From assembly GCA_949825065.1 (NCBI GenBank), contig OX463844.1:28516076-28580075 (forward strand): a stretch of 64,000 bases of DNA, read 5' to 3'. Under the pieces are notes generated by a model that was not told where the DNA came from, made no database searches, and saw nothing but the letters and a program-made list of their open reading frames with translations. Each line of letters opens with the position of its first letter. Within the stretch, counting starts at the first letter, position 1. Position numbers and translations under genes: made by a program. Source of the stretch: Odontocerum albicorne (Eukaryota > Arthropoda > Insecta > Trichoptera > Odontoceridae). Positions 35,467-45,999 of this stretch are shown here, one piece after another.

Positions 35467-35782
35467 TTATTTTGTACTAGTGCTTAGTACAAATCAGATT
35501 GTGAAGATACTCGTAAGAAACTGATAAACAAATCAATTTAATTAAAAAGGTACAGGGCTGATCCTCCCCTCATTTTGTACTAGTGCTCAGTACAAATCAG
35601 ATTGTGAAGATACTCGTAAGAAACTGATAAACAAATCAATTTAATGAAAAAGGTACAGCGCTGATCCTCCCCTCATTTTGTACTAGTGCTCAGTACAAAT
35701 CAGATTGTGAAGATACTCGTAAAAAACTGATAAACAAATCAATTTAATGAAAAAGGTACAGCGCTGATACTCCCCTCATTTT
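35467..35782. repeat. tandem array, 103-bp unit, 3 copies
   Basis: Three units with starts spaced exactly 103 bases apart. Each begins TTTGTACTAGTGCTCAGTAC, an 8-bp inverted repeat TTTGTACT/AGTACAAA. Each then carries GATACTCGTAAGAAACTG (with the enriched octamer) and ends CTGATCCTCCCCTCAT. Unit 1 differs slightly (GCTTAG, CAGGG). Confidence 0.95.
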
Positions 35783-35954
35783 TTTCAAAATTCCGGAATA
35801 TTGAAAATAATATGATAATCTTTATAGCCTAAAGGTAAAAAAAATCACCTGGAAGTGGAAAAAAAATAAACCATATATGGGTCTTCACGTTCAGATATTT
35901 TTAAAACTCTGATATTCTAATAAATAGACCGATATCAATAAATGAAAATGTTGA

Positions 35955-36185
35955 GCTCAGTTACGTTGTTGATACGACGTCTCTCTTTCGATCCGGGGAT
36001 TGCGTGTTCGTTTCCCGTTTATACTCAGATTTTATAGAAAGCTTCCAATATGGTTTTCACTTTAAGCATATTTAACACCTTTCTGGCTAGTTAGAAAATA
36101 TTGCTGGAAGCTCGCTTGGTTATACTGTATATCTTTATAATGAAAGTGTAACATACGAGTAATACAATAGAATACAAAATGTAGT
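35955..36185 (+). repeat. SINE family A copy
   Basis: Head CTCAGTTACGTTGTTGATAC, B-box region GTGTTCGTTTCCCG, and a body with TGGTTATACTGTATATCTTT. The end is AATACAATAGAATAC. A TACGAGTA octamer at 36154 interrupts the tail where other copies read continuously. Confidence 0.7.
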
Positions 36186-36829
36186 AAAATAAAATATTTT
36201 ATTTGTTTTGACTTTAGTTTATATACATTTTTAAATAAACGCTGAAGTCGTTTTGAAGATACACGTATTTTACATAAGTATATTATATAAATATATGCAT
36301 ATTTTCAAAAGCATATCTGCGTAAATTTAAAAATGTATAAATACCAAAGACAATATAAAGAAAATATCGTATTTTACTACATTTTGTATTGTTTTATACT
36401 TTCGTTGCATACATTATAACATATATAAGTTTAAATATTTAAAAATAGGCAAAATAATTCAATAAAGAATTTTTTCCTTTCGGCATTAAATCATTTAGCT
36501 GACATTAGTAGAAAGTTGGGCAAATGGCACGTACCTACGTTTGAAATTATTACCATCATTTTAGACTGAAGGAAATTACCACGATTTTACTTTGTGGAAA
36601 ATGGCGGAGAAATAAAAACACCAAAAGTGTTTCTGAAACTGTGGGTAGAAACATTTTTTAAACAAAAAAATAAAAGTTTTTGTTACTGATGGTTTAGATA
36701 TTTTTAATATATTATATAATATCTCTTAGATATGAACTTAATGCATCTATTTTCAGAAGATTGCGAAACTATAGAAAGTCATAAATATTGATATAATCAA
36801 TAAATTATATACTCATTTCTTTACCTTTA

Positions 36830-37035
36830 CCGTGTGACCCAGTTGATAAGATATGTTGATATCCTGGTTCGCGGGTCCGATCCCGTTGGTACCCAGATAA
36901 AAAAGTTCCAGTCTGGTTTTCATCTAAGGCTTTCTAAACATCTTTTTTGTTGATCGAAATATATTAACACTTAGCAATAAATTGACTAGGTTGTACTGTT
37001 CATAGCGAAAACGTTTTACAATATAACTTAATGTA
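36830..37035 (+). repeat. SINE family A copy
   Basis: Head TGTGACCCAGTTGATAAGAT with B-box GGGTCCGATCCCGTTGG and TACCCAGA, then GTCTGGTTTTCATCTAAGGC and GGTTGTACTGTTCATAGCGA near the end. It is the cleanest tRNA-like head of family A. Confidence 0.75.
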
Positions 37036-37844
37036 AATATTGAACAATAAATTACTATTTTATTCTATTCATTGAGTAAATCCTGGCTTCGTGTGTTTGT
37101 TCCTTCTATCCTGAAGCTGGCACAATAAAAAAGGCCTTGGGACACGAGGTAGAAACACGTGTCGAGAGCATTAATGTTATTAGTGGAATAGCTAAGTATT
37201 TTACAGTTAAATATTTTAATATGGAGTTCCGTTAAGTTAAAGCCGAAACCCTTGATAAATAAATCAATGCGGTTCACCACTCGTTGGCTACAGGATCCTT
37301 TAATATAGAAATTGTTCTGAAAAAGATTCAAAGATTACAAAGATATTTTATGGTCTAAGGTTAATAACACTAGTTAACAAATTTTTACTTTTCGTCTGTA
37401 ACAGAGATTAAATTAGCTGATTTTTACTAAATCGACCCTGCTGATTACGAAAATCACAGCGAAAAGTTTGTATCACGTAATATTTTCGTGTGATAGAAGG
37501 GGGGGTGTTTTAATAAAATAAATACGTTTTTGCGCACTTCAAAAGTCGTAATTACAACAATGAAAATAAATAAATTTCTAAAATACTAAATTTAGACACT
37601 AAATATAATGTTGTTACATAGGAAAATAAAAAGGTTGAATAAAAAACAATTACTTAAAAAAAAATTGACCTTATGGTATATACAAGTTTTTGTTAAAAAA
37701 TAGCCTTTTTTATAAATTTGATCGAATCAACAATTTTTTTAGAGATTGTATATTAACATAAATTGAATAAAAACTCAAATTAGACAACTAATGAGCCCCT
37801 ACATTACAGTAAACAGCAATATACAGATTACTAGCAACATTTTT

Positions 37845-38290
37845 AGCTATTTTTTCCTCTTGAACTTTGTGCCACCTTCTCTAAAACAAACCAAAAGGAG
37901 TCCCCATCATATTGTATTAAAATCCCATCTTCCTTGATATCGTTGTTCCATTCTGTGAATATACTGATGGAATATTTCCCCTTGTTCATCACTTACAGCT
38001 CCTAAGTTATCTGGGAAAAAGTCCAGGTGGGAATGCAGGAAGTGTATTTTCAGTGACATTCGACATCCTAGATTCTGGGAACTATGCAAGAGTTTCTGTA
38101 TAAGCTGCTCGTAATTGTCAGCTTTATTATTACCTAGGAAACCACTAACAACTCTTCCAAAGGCTTTCCAAGCTTCTAGTTCTTCAGCACTTAATTATTT
38201 TTCGATATTTTCATCTTTCAAAAGTTTCAGTTTCAGTCAAAAACTAATTTCAAGTTTTTCTCTTAAAAGGTACGTGATGGAACATTTTCA
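37845..38290 (-). pseudogene. conserved repetitive arthropod ORF of unknown function, broken
   Basis: Minus-strand frame with AEELEAWKAFGRVVSGFL, GNNKADNYEQLIQKLL, NLGCRMSLKIHFLHSHLD, FFPDNLGAVSDEQGEIFHQY and MEQRYQGRWD. I recognise this as a protein family found in many copies in arthropod genomes, usually as isolated pieces. The pattern is MS.KIHFLHSHLD.FP.NLG.VSDE.GERFHQD..ME.RYQG.W. Its function and the element carrying it are not known to me. A stop lies before AEELEAW and another after WDFNTI, so this copy is dead. No terminal repeats were found around it. Confidence 0.75.
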
Positions 38291-38504
38291 AGTTCATATT
38301 CGTTATCAGCACACAAAAATTGACCTAAAATGACCGTTTTCACCCTTGTGACAAAAACCTTGTTAACTAGTGTAATTATTTCGAGTTCAAAAAACAATTA
38401 GAAATTTCTACTTTAGCCTTCTTCCTCATAAAATACACTTGTAGTCCTAATTTTTATTACTGCTTCTTACTCCAAGCCACTCTTTTATCTTTTAAGAGGT
38501 CTTC

Positions 38505-38725
38505 ACGAAGACGATCGACGTAGATGCATACATTAAGTATTATAGTTTGCAAGATGCCTATATTAAGAGGGTTACGCATTCGATTTCCGTTGGTAAACAT
38601 TTTCATTAAAATGTCTAGTTTTCACGTTTGGCTCTTTAACAACTTTCTATTTAGCTAAAGATTGATACATGTCAATAAATCCACCTGGTTGTACTGTATA
38701 CAACAAAAAGGTAATATATACATGT
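38505..38725 (+). repeat. SINE family A copy, decayed head
   Basis: B-box region GCATTCGATTTCCGTTGGTA, a TTTTCACGTTTGGCTC body block, and CTGGTTGTACTGTATACAAC near the 3' end. The A-box part is hard to align. Confidence 0.6.
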
Positions 38726-38834
38726 TCTTATCAGTTTTTCGTACATTTGTATTGCGGGGAACTTTAATACTGTCCATTATTCTCACATGACTTCGGCCAT
38801 CGACTTTCCAGATATCTTCTACATACATGACTTT

Positions 38835-38960
38835 CTCCGTGTCCTTGTTGATAGGACGCTTTGTTCTACTTAGAGTTTCGAGTTCGATTCCCGATAATAC
38901 CCAAATAAGGCGATACTCTGTTTTATTTTTGTTTTATATTTTTTTAGTGGAATAAATTTA
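38835..38960 (+). repeat. tRNA-like SINE head, partial copy
   Basis: CTCCGTGTCCTTGTTGATAG, then GAGTTCGATTCCCGATAATA and CCCAAATAAGG. This is the shared head of families A and B with only a short downstream part. Confidence 0.6.
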
Positions 38961-39111
38961 ATTATATATGATATACTCGTATATCGAAAATGTAAAATAG
39001 TACGTTACTTCACATTTATTGAATGCCGGTGTTCTTCATTCGATCTCAGAGTTTTTTTGCCTACAATAACTAAAGATTTTAACATCACTCATTCCCAATT
39101 AATAAGTCTTG

Positions 39112-39465
39112 ATGACGACCTCAGCGTCTAGTTACTAAGACACTTAATTGACTTCCACTCGGAGGTTTCTGGTCCAATCCCTACGGTACCCGAAAAAATG
39201 AAATAAAAAACCCAGTTCAGTAAAATAATTAGTTTGGTAACAATACTTGAATTCACTGAATATGTGTGTGAGTCTTATTGTTTTTCATGTATGGTAGTGT
39301 TACTGACACACGCGATGATGAACCATGAGTTTCGTGAATACTCCAATGGTCTAAAACCGAAGTCTCAATTATTTAGGTGGAAGATAATATTGTCTCCCTG
39401 TCACGCTCTTGAATATGCCAATTTAGATATGTTCAATGGGTTATACGAAAGAAGGAAACACTGAG
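39112..39465 (+). repeat. SINE family B, full length
   Basis: Head GACCTCAGCGTCTAGTTACT and B-box TCTGGTCCAATCCCTACGG, then a TACCCGA step. The family B body follows: GTGTGTGAGTCTTATTGTTT, GTAGTGTTACTGACACACGC, GATGAACCATGAGTTTCGTG and ATTGTCTCCCTGTCACGCTC. Total about 350 bases. Confidence 0.8.
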
Positions 39466-39509
39466 TCTTTCTTACGTTTGAAACATTATTTTTAAAATAT
39501 TTTTTCATG

Positions 39510-39537
39510 TATCTATCTATCTATCTATCTATCTATC
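39510..39537. repeat. (ATCT)n microsatellite
   Basis: Seven uninterrupted tetranucleotide repeats. Likely length-polymorphic. Confidence 0.95.
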
Positions 39538-39939
39538 ATTATGTTATATATGATTATATCCTTAAAAGTATCCATTGTGCGTGTTCAGTACTAACATTGA
39601 AAAAATATATAAAATGTTTGTGCCATATTGACTTAAGGGTGAGGCATTAAATATGACCTTAATGTACTTTTTTGTCAGCCCAGTAATACGCTACCGAGTT
39701 AGTATTTTTTTCCCTTTACCTTTCCCAAGTATTTTCATAAGGACTATCGACCCGTGAGCGCTGTTCTAAAGATTATTCCATGCGAAGTTGTGGAATTTCG
39801 CTTTTGTACTCAAATTCAAGGGGTAGTTTTACCTCCGTCCCTGTATGCTTATATACTTAGGTGATCTACGGATGAAAACCAGAGTAGTAGATTAAATATT
39901 TTTGGCTGATAAAAGTTTTAAAGGTTGTCAAAACCGAAG

Positions 39940-40462
39940 ACCAATATTTGATATTTGTAATAATTCAAACTCCATAATTCGAAACATGAAATAAATGAAA
40001 ACTGCTTGCATTACAGTCAAATTATCAATATTTGGTATTTATAATTATTTAAACTCCATGATTCGAAACATGAAATAAATTAACACTGCTTGCATTATAG
40101 TCAAAAGATCAATATTTGATATTTATAATTATTCAAACTCCACAATTCGAAATATGAAATAAATTAAAACTGCTTGCATTATCGTCAAAATAGCAATGCA
40201 TATTTGGTATTTATAATTATTCAAACTCCATAATTCGAAATAGAAAATATTAAAACTGCTAGTATTAGTGACAAACGACCAATATTTGATATTTCCAATT
40301 ATTCAAACTCCACATTACGAAATACTCGTATAATATATAAATCTATTGGCATTAGCGTTATAGATCAATATTTGATATTTTTTACTAATTAAACTCCATA
40401 ATTCGAAATATAATATCAAAACTATGGTATTGGCGCCAAACGACCAATATTTGATATTTCTT
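39940..40462. repeat. tandem array, 79-86-bp unit, 6 copies plus a partial
   Basis: Each unit starts ACCAATATTTGATATTT or a close variant, then has CAAACTCCATAATTCGAAA and ACTGCTTGCATTA. Unit starts are near 39940, 40024, 40108, 40192, 40278, 40364 and 40443. The first spacings are exactly 84 bases; later units are shorter or longer and more diverged. Unit 5 alone carries an inserted CTCGTA after CGAAATA. Confidence 0.9.
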
Positions 40463-41020
40463 TTCAACCTGATTATAACGTTTGATCGAGTTTGTTTTGA
40501 TGAACCTGTTCATTTTTTAATTTGATCGAGTTAGTTGAAACTATACCTTTTCAATTGCATATACATTTAGATGATGTATACCTTAATATTGCGGCTTTTC
40601 TGGCCGTTTCCTTTTGAATTTGTTTATCTACTGGCCCTTAGTAGCTGTTTATTATTTACTATAAGTACATTATTTGAGGGATTGACACATGTTATTAAAT
40701 AGCCCCGAATAAGTTGTTTTTTAACTTTGTGGTCAAGACTAAAGAAAATATACATTTTTGGTTTAATTTTAAATCTTTTTTAAATTGCTTTTTTCTTATC
40801 ATAATGTGAAATTAACTGAACCTTTTTGCTGCAAAAAGAAGTAGTTAATATATTTTTAAACAATCTAGAAACTAGCAATTACAAAACAGATCATATCATT
40901 TATATCCTTTTCAAAGTGTGTTTTTGTAGTTTACAATTTTCCAATTGAAATATTAGTAGACGAGTCGGGCATTTTTTTCTGTTCCACGGTAACCTGTACA
41001 AAACAAGTAGTTAAATTTGC
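40463..41020. other. AT-rich DNA without identified gene
   Basis: Nothing supported here. Confidence 0.5.
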
Positions 41021-41024
41021 AAAA

Positions 41025-41225
41025 AGTAACAATACTAGCGCGTGCCAAGTATGTGTGCGAGTGTTGTTGCTTCTTTATGCGCGGTAGTATTGCCAACACA
41101 TGCAATGAAGAACCGCGAGTTTCGTGCTTACTTTATTAGCTTTAAACCCGAATGCTCGGCTACTAGGGCGAATACTATATTATCTCCTAGCCATGCTCTT
41201 TAATATATCCGAATTACCAACCGAA
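41025..41225 (+). repeat. SINE family B copy, body
   Basis: AACAATACTAGCGCGTGCCA, GTGTGCGAGTGTTGTTGCTT, GCGGTAGTATTGCCAACACA, ACCGCGAGTTTCGTGCTTAC, CTCTTTAATATATCCGAATT. Well preserved body; the head is missing or very decayed. Confidence 0.75.
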
Positions 41226-41249
41226 AGAAGTACTATGTGAAATAAATGA

Positions 41250-41690
41250 GTATTTAATCAGAAGAAGGATAAGAGCGAGATTAATGCTGTGGAGTTGCGT
41301 GCACTAAAGAAATTTCGTTGAAACAAGGCAGAACGAAGACATCAGGCATGACTTCATTGATGTAATGGATGTTTTAAGTAAGATGAAGCAAGGAGATTTA
41401 TGATGCATTGGACATGTGGAGAGAATGAATTATGAAATAATAACTAAGCGAGTATAGAAGTCAGGAGTGCAAGGTGTGTGTGGAACAGGAAAACCGAGGA
41501 TAACGTGGCTGGACCAAATGGATCAGATATTGAAAGAAGTTAAAGTGAGAAGTATGAATTATAACAGATTTTGCATGACAATATGTATGAATGTGGAGGA
41601 GGCGACAGTTGTGTACTTGGATAGAAATGTTTGGATATTTGTTCTCTCTGCTTACTCCACAAGGGACACGGTGTGATGGTATGAATATAT
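41250..41690 (+). mobile_element. N1 retrotransposon 3' end
   Basis: Blocks equivalent to AVELRALKKF, a GHVERMN-like stretch (GGACATGTGGAGAGAATGAA), TWLDQMDQILKEVKVR and the terminus CTCTGCTTACTCCACAAGGG plus GGTGTGATGGTATG. Frames are interrupted. Orientation and end match 16165-16725. Confidence 0.75.
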
Positions 41691-41793
41691 CTACTGATAA
41701 TTTTTCAAAAGGCAATAAGTAACATACTTGATTCTAGTTATCGAGAAATAAAAACGAATGATGATCGGTTTTTTCTCTTTCTCAGTTTTTATT

Positions 41794-42147
41794 ATTCTCT
41801 TGAAACTTGGATGTGAATATATGGTTGACATTCTCTTGAAACTTGGATTTGAATATATGGTTGACATTCTCTTGAAACTTGGATGTGAATATATGGTTGA
41901 CATTCTCTTGAAACTTTGATGTGAATATATATATTCAATATATGGTTGACATTCTCTTGAAACTTTGATGTGAATATATGGTTGACATTCTCTTGAAACT
42001 TTGATGTGAATATATATATATATTCAATATATGGTTGACATTCTCTTGAGACTTAGATGTGAATATATGGTTGACATTCTCTTGAAACTTTGATGTGAAT
42101 ATATGGTTGACATTCTCTTGAAACTTGGATGTGAATATATGGTTGAC
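41794..42147. repeat. tandem array, 36-bp unit, about 9-10 copies
   Basis: Units of ATTCTCTTGAAACTTGGATG plus TGAATATATGGTTGAC. Variants are TTGG/TTTG and inserts of TATATATTCAATATATGG between blocks. Because 36 is a multiple of three, all frames stay open and show 12-residue repeats (minus strand STIYSHPSFKRM). The TA inserts break the phase, and I do not call a protein. Confidence 0.9.
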
Positions 42148-42365
42148 ATTTTGATATACGCGTTCACTCAAGAAAGCATTCTCGCCGATTCTTACAGCCA
42201 TTTCCAGATTCATTATTGCCTTTTGACAAATTTGACATTAAATTACTTTCAGATGTTTCAGTTTCGTCTTGCCAATATACAATATGAACATTTCAAAGAC
42301 TGTGTATGGCGTTACGTCACTTTTAGAAAGCGACTTATTTATGTATAAAAAATATTATATTTTAT

Positions 42366-42590
42366 ATTTTAAAACGGATTATCAGTAATGAATAAATGAC
42401 AAATATATTATTCACCGAACTTTTGATACCGGCAATGCTGTATCAAATGTTCATAAGCGCTACCAAATAGATTCAGATGGAATGATGTTTGAATGTATAT
42501 TTTAAAACAGATCATCAGTTATGAATAAATAACAAATATATTATTCACCGAACTATTGACACCGGCAATGCTGTATCAGATGTTCGGGTT
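42366..42590. repeat. tandem duplication, 133-bp unit, 2 copies
   Basis: ATTTTAAAACGGATTATCAG with GCAATGCTGTATCAAATGTT recurs 133 bases later as ATTTTAAAACAGATCATCAG with GCAATGCTGTATCAGATGTT. Confidence 0.85.
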
Positions 42591-42599
42591 AATATCTAG

Positions 42600-43270
42600 A
42601 TTATTGTGATATAATTATGACGTACGATGATAAATCAATAATATTGGTTGAGAAAACGCTAAGTCAATTTTCAGTGAAAGATCGTTCCACACAATTCTTA
42701 GATTCATTTAGTAATTGAGTGCTTGGGCATGCAGAAGGAATGTCTTGGTCCAAAGGTTTGTGTGAACTCTTCCTCCACAGAGTTACTCGCGTGATACATA
42801 CGAGTACATGTAACATAATTGAGTCTCACTGTTTACCAAGTTGATGAGAGTTTTCGACGAGGTATTGTATGATGAATAATCGGAAAAAATACGAATCAAC
42901 TTATTTTTCCTTGTAATATGTCCTCAGTACACGACACGGGACACGACAAATAAAAGGCAACAAACCCATATTCACATAAATTGTGTTTTCATATATTACG
43001 TATTTATGAAATTTATTGTCACGTATAAATAAATAAAAAAAAGTACGACTCAACAACACTACATATCATACAGTAATTATAAAAATTAAACTTTCGTAAT
43101 AAATTTTTATTCAGGTTTTGACTTAAAAACAAAATGTTTTAAAGAAAAAAAAAATATTAATCAAAATGTCTCGAACGCCATAAAGCCTTATCCAGCCATA
43201 GGTTCCCCCTCTGGACACGGGGGCGGAGCTCCTTGTTCCCAGCGAGTGTCAGGGTCGCCTTTTGTTGCAG
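42600..43270 (+). other. probable intron before exon 43271
   Basis: Mostly AT-rich until about 43185. The last 80 bases are GC-rich and end in the acceptor GCCTTTTGTTGCAG. Confidence 0.45.
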
Positions 43271-43363
43271 GCCTTCCCCGAGGGCGCTTTCATGCCCGTG
43301 GCTCAGTGTATTATCGACAACTTTGAAGAAGAACGGTGCGCCACGCCAGAAAGTGACCGCCAA
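43271..43363 (+). CDS. candidate internal exon, probably of the dlg1-like gene
   Basis: A 93-base open block coding AFPEGAFMPVAQCIIDNF then EEERCATPESDRQ. It is bounded by TTTTGTTGCAG and by CAA|GTTAGT. Both boundaries are phase 0, matching the phase-0 end of the exon at 26757-26881, so skipping or including it keeps the frame. It stands out by base composition from the AT-rich surroundings. I do not recognise the peptide. In Dlg1 the region between L27 and PDZ1 is variable and alternatively spliced, which fits. The donor is not ideal, and the link to dlg1 is inference from strand, phase and order. Confidence 0.55.
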
Positions 43364-43910
43364 GTTAGTTTTTGTTTGCTTTCTCAAATCTTCCTTTGCT
43401 CTTCCCCTACCTCCTTTTGCTCCCGTCTTAATGTGATCATGAAGCACACTATTATTTCCATAACATTTCATGGATTCATTCATACCTCACATTAACACTG
43501 CATTTTGTTTTGCACTATTTTGTTCATAGTCACAATTTTACCAAGCAACATTTCAATGTGTGATTTTTATCTGATTTTTTTTGCATTTTCATATGATTTT
43601 GTTTTTTTTTTCTATTACTAAAAACACAAAACTATTATTTTGAACCAAAACGCATTATCGTAAACATCAAACTGTATGAACAAAGAAAACATTTAAATAT
43701 ATTTGTATATTTTATCAAACCAATATTATACAACCCATCGTATAGTCCAAGATGATACAAAATATAAATGTTCACATTCCCCTATTCTCGTACGTAGATT
43801 AAATAGTAGATGTGTATATTGTCAACAAAGCGTAAAATAGTTAGCCTTAATGTGAATAACTTTACAGAATAAAGTTTATAAGTTTCTCTGTAAATTTAAA
43901 TAATATTATA
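43364..43910 (+). other. probable intron
   Basis: Quickly returns to AT-rich sequence with no feature before the next LINE fragment. Confidence 0.45.
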
Positions 43911-43914
43911 CTAA

Positions 43915-44415
43915 AATAATCCTTCACAACAGCGTATTAGTGCCAACATTGGTGTATGGGAGTGAAACCTGGACGTAGAAAATGAATGAAAGAATTCGAA
44001 GAAATGCAGTGGAAATGTGCACTGAGAAGAATATGTGATGTGTTGATGTATAACAAAATTAGAAATATAAACATAAACGACGTATGTGAGCTGAAACTGT
44101 TGGTGTAGGATAAAAGCGAGCAAGTTGGGTGGGTGGTTTGGACATGTTGAAGGAATGAGAAACGAAAGATCGTCTAAACAAATTTAAAATGCAAGCAAGT
44201 GGAATTCGTGGTCGAGGACGACCTAGAAAAGTATTGTTAGACCAAGAAATAAAATTGTGATAGAAGGAAGGTAAGGAGTAAAAGAAACACAAAGAGCTGT
44301 ATGGATGGGATGGAGGCGAAGTAAGTATGCCGTGATAGGAAAGTTTATCTACGCTCTATCCTCTAGCTTATCCCAATAGGGAAAAGGCGCGATGGTATGC
44401 GTATTTGTAACATAT
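43915..44415 (+). mobile_element. N1 retrotransposon 3' end
   Basis: Shows LPTLVYGSETWT (CATTGGTGTATGGGAGTGAA), NDVCELK, GWFGHVEGM (GGTTTGGACATGTTGAAGG) and RGRGRPRKVLL-like text. The terminus is CTAGCTTATCCCAATAGGGA plus GGCGCGATGGTATGCG. Several frameshifts and stops. Closest to a consensus N1 in the YGSETWT region. Confidence 0.8.
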
Positions 44416-44419
44416 ATAA

Positions 44420-45165
44420 CATTATACATTGAAATTACATATTTTTTCTTTTTGAAATAAAATAAACCCGAAATGTTAGTTATTGCAACTGAAGGATGTA
44501 GAGATACAATGGTTTTGAACCCTTTTATTTTAACCCCAGAATTTCGTTACCTTATATTTTATCTTTTATATATAGAAAACTCATGTGAATTGAGGAATGT
44601 TTTTTTATTTCAAGTATATTACCTCCATTCGCATAAAAATGTTTACTAGTTTACGCTTTGTAAGACGAAATTATGGTAAGTATTGAATCAAAAATAAGAT
44701 AAGATTCATTTCACTGATAAGATATTTTTTAAATTTTAAGCGAAATCTTATAATGTAATCAACACTACTAATTTTATGTGGTTAAGGTAGCAAGATACGT
44801 TTAAAGTTTGTTGAATGTTTGGACTGAAATGATATTTAACATACCTACTCGTATTTTTTGTGTGTAGTTTATAATCCACCAATTGCCATATCGGTTAGAG
44901 AATTATGTATATTTCTGTAGCCCGGAGTCATAATACACGTGTCGTGTCTATTTTGCTTATTTTACAGGAGAACAAATAAATGATGTTTTTTATTGGATCA
45001 TTTTAATAGTTAAAGACAGTTTACACTTTTTTTGTATGAATTTTAAAAAAAAAGTGTACAAACCAACTTATAAGACCTTTGAAAATTAAAAAAAATATGT
45101 CTATGATAAATGACGTTTAAAATGTACGCACGTTGTCTATGTCTCCGGGAAACAGATGAATATAC
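44420..45165. other. AT-rich DNA without identified gene
   Basis: No supported feature apart from a TACTCGTA octamer at 44846. Confidence 0.5.
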
Positions 45166-45169
45166 TCGT

Positions 45170-45615
45170 ACATGCATACATACCCACACCGCACCGTTTC
45201 CCTTTTGGGGTAGGCATTTCCACATCCATACACCTTTTCAAACAACACGATTTCTCTGACGTTTTACATTTTCTTCTTTCAAAGTATCAATTATTTGATG
45301 GAATTATATTTTCCTTGGTCTTTTCTACCACGTCTTGTACTCATTTTTGTACTGTATATTTGTTTTGTTTGTCTTTCTTCGTTTATTCTCTTCTCGTATC
45401 CAAAACGTTTCAGAGTGATCTTCTTCACCTTACTCAATACATCAGCCTTCAGTTCACATTCATCCCTAATAATTTCATTCCATATTCTATCACATATTGT
45501 CATCCAATATATTCTTCTCGGTACCCGCAATTGTATAGAATTTATTAAGTTCTTTTCAATATTTCAACGTCTACGTTTCACTCTCATATATCAAAGTTGG
45601 TACTAAAATACTGTT
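45170..45615 (-). mobile_element. N1 retrotransposon 3' end
   Basis: Minus-strand frame at 45530-45291 reads RRIYWMTICDRIWNEII then RDECELKADVLSKVKKITLK and RFGYEKRINEERQTKQIYS, the same blocks as at 16330-16500. The 3' terminus is at the low end (complement of TACCCCAAAAGGGAAACGGT, followed by GTAT units). Long + strand frames here are antisense. Confidence 0.8.
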
Positions 45616-45837
45616 GTGAACCTTAGCAAATTTTGATATCATTCTACAGATTAATATCGTTTAAGATATAATACTGTAATACCAAACATAAATCTGTGAC
45701 TATGGCTATCCATATAATACAATAAATAACAATATTTAAAATTGTATCAAAAGTGGTCAAAAGTTTTCTTAATGTATTTTTTTTATTATTTTAATAGTTA
45801 GACATTATAAAATAAGTGATAAGAAAGTATTACTTAG

Positions 45838-45995
45838 TATACTATTGTATTACGGTAGTTTTATTGCCATGTGGCAAACCGGACTAGACTCTTTTTGAAA
45901 AATCTGGATACCAACGAAAATTGAACCTACGAGTACAACTTCCGAGCTGAGAGATAAAATCTTTCAAACTAGACCATGGAGGTTATTTACCATTG
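45838..45995 (-). repeat. SINE family A, short copy
   Basis: Minus strand: head AACCTCCATGGTCTAGTTTG, then GGAAGTTGTACTCGTAGGTT in the B-box region, GTTGGTATCCAGA and a short body ending TACCGTAATACAATAG. The octamer at 45928-45935 splits the B-box region; removing six bases restores alignment with other copies. Confidence 0.65.
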
Positions 45996-45999
45996 TTTT

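Noticed and set aside
37065..37331. 88-codon minus-strand frame with a possible conserved look (LSYSTNNINALDTCFYLVS)
   Set aside because: I could not connect it to any family with confidence and there is no splice or repeat context, so I did not list it as a gene.
43157..43483. 108-codon minus-strand frame over the candidate exon
   Set aside because: Open only because of the GC-rich exon. The + strand block has matching splice sites and phase; the minus frame has neither.
45156..45606. Overlapping + strand frames of 103 and 130 codons
   Set aside because: Antisense to the N1 LINE at 45170-45615, whose minus-strand frame shows real reverse-transcriptase motifs.
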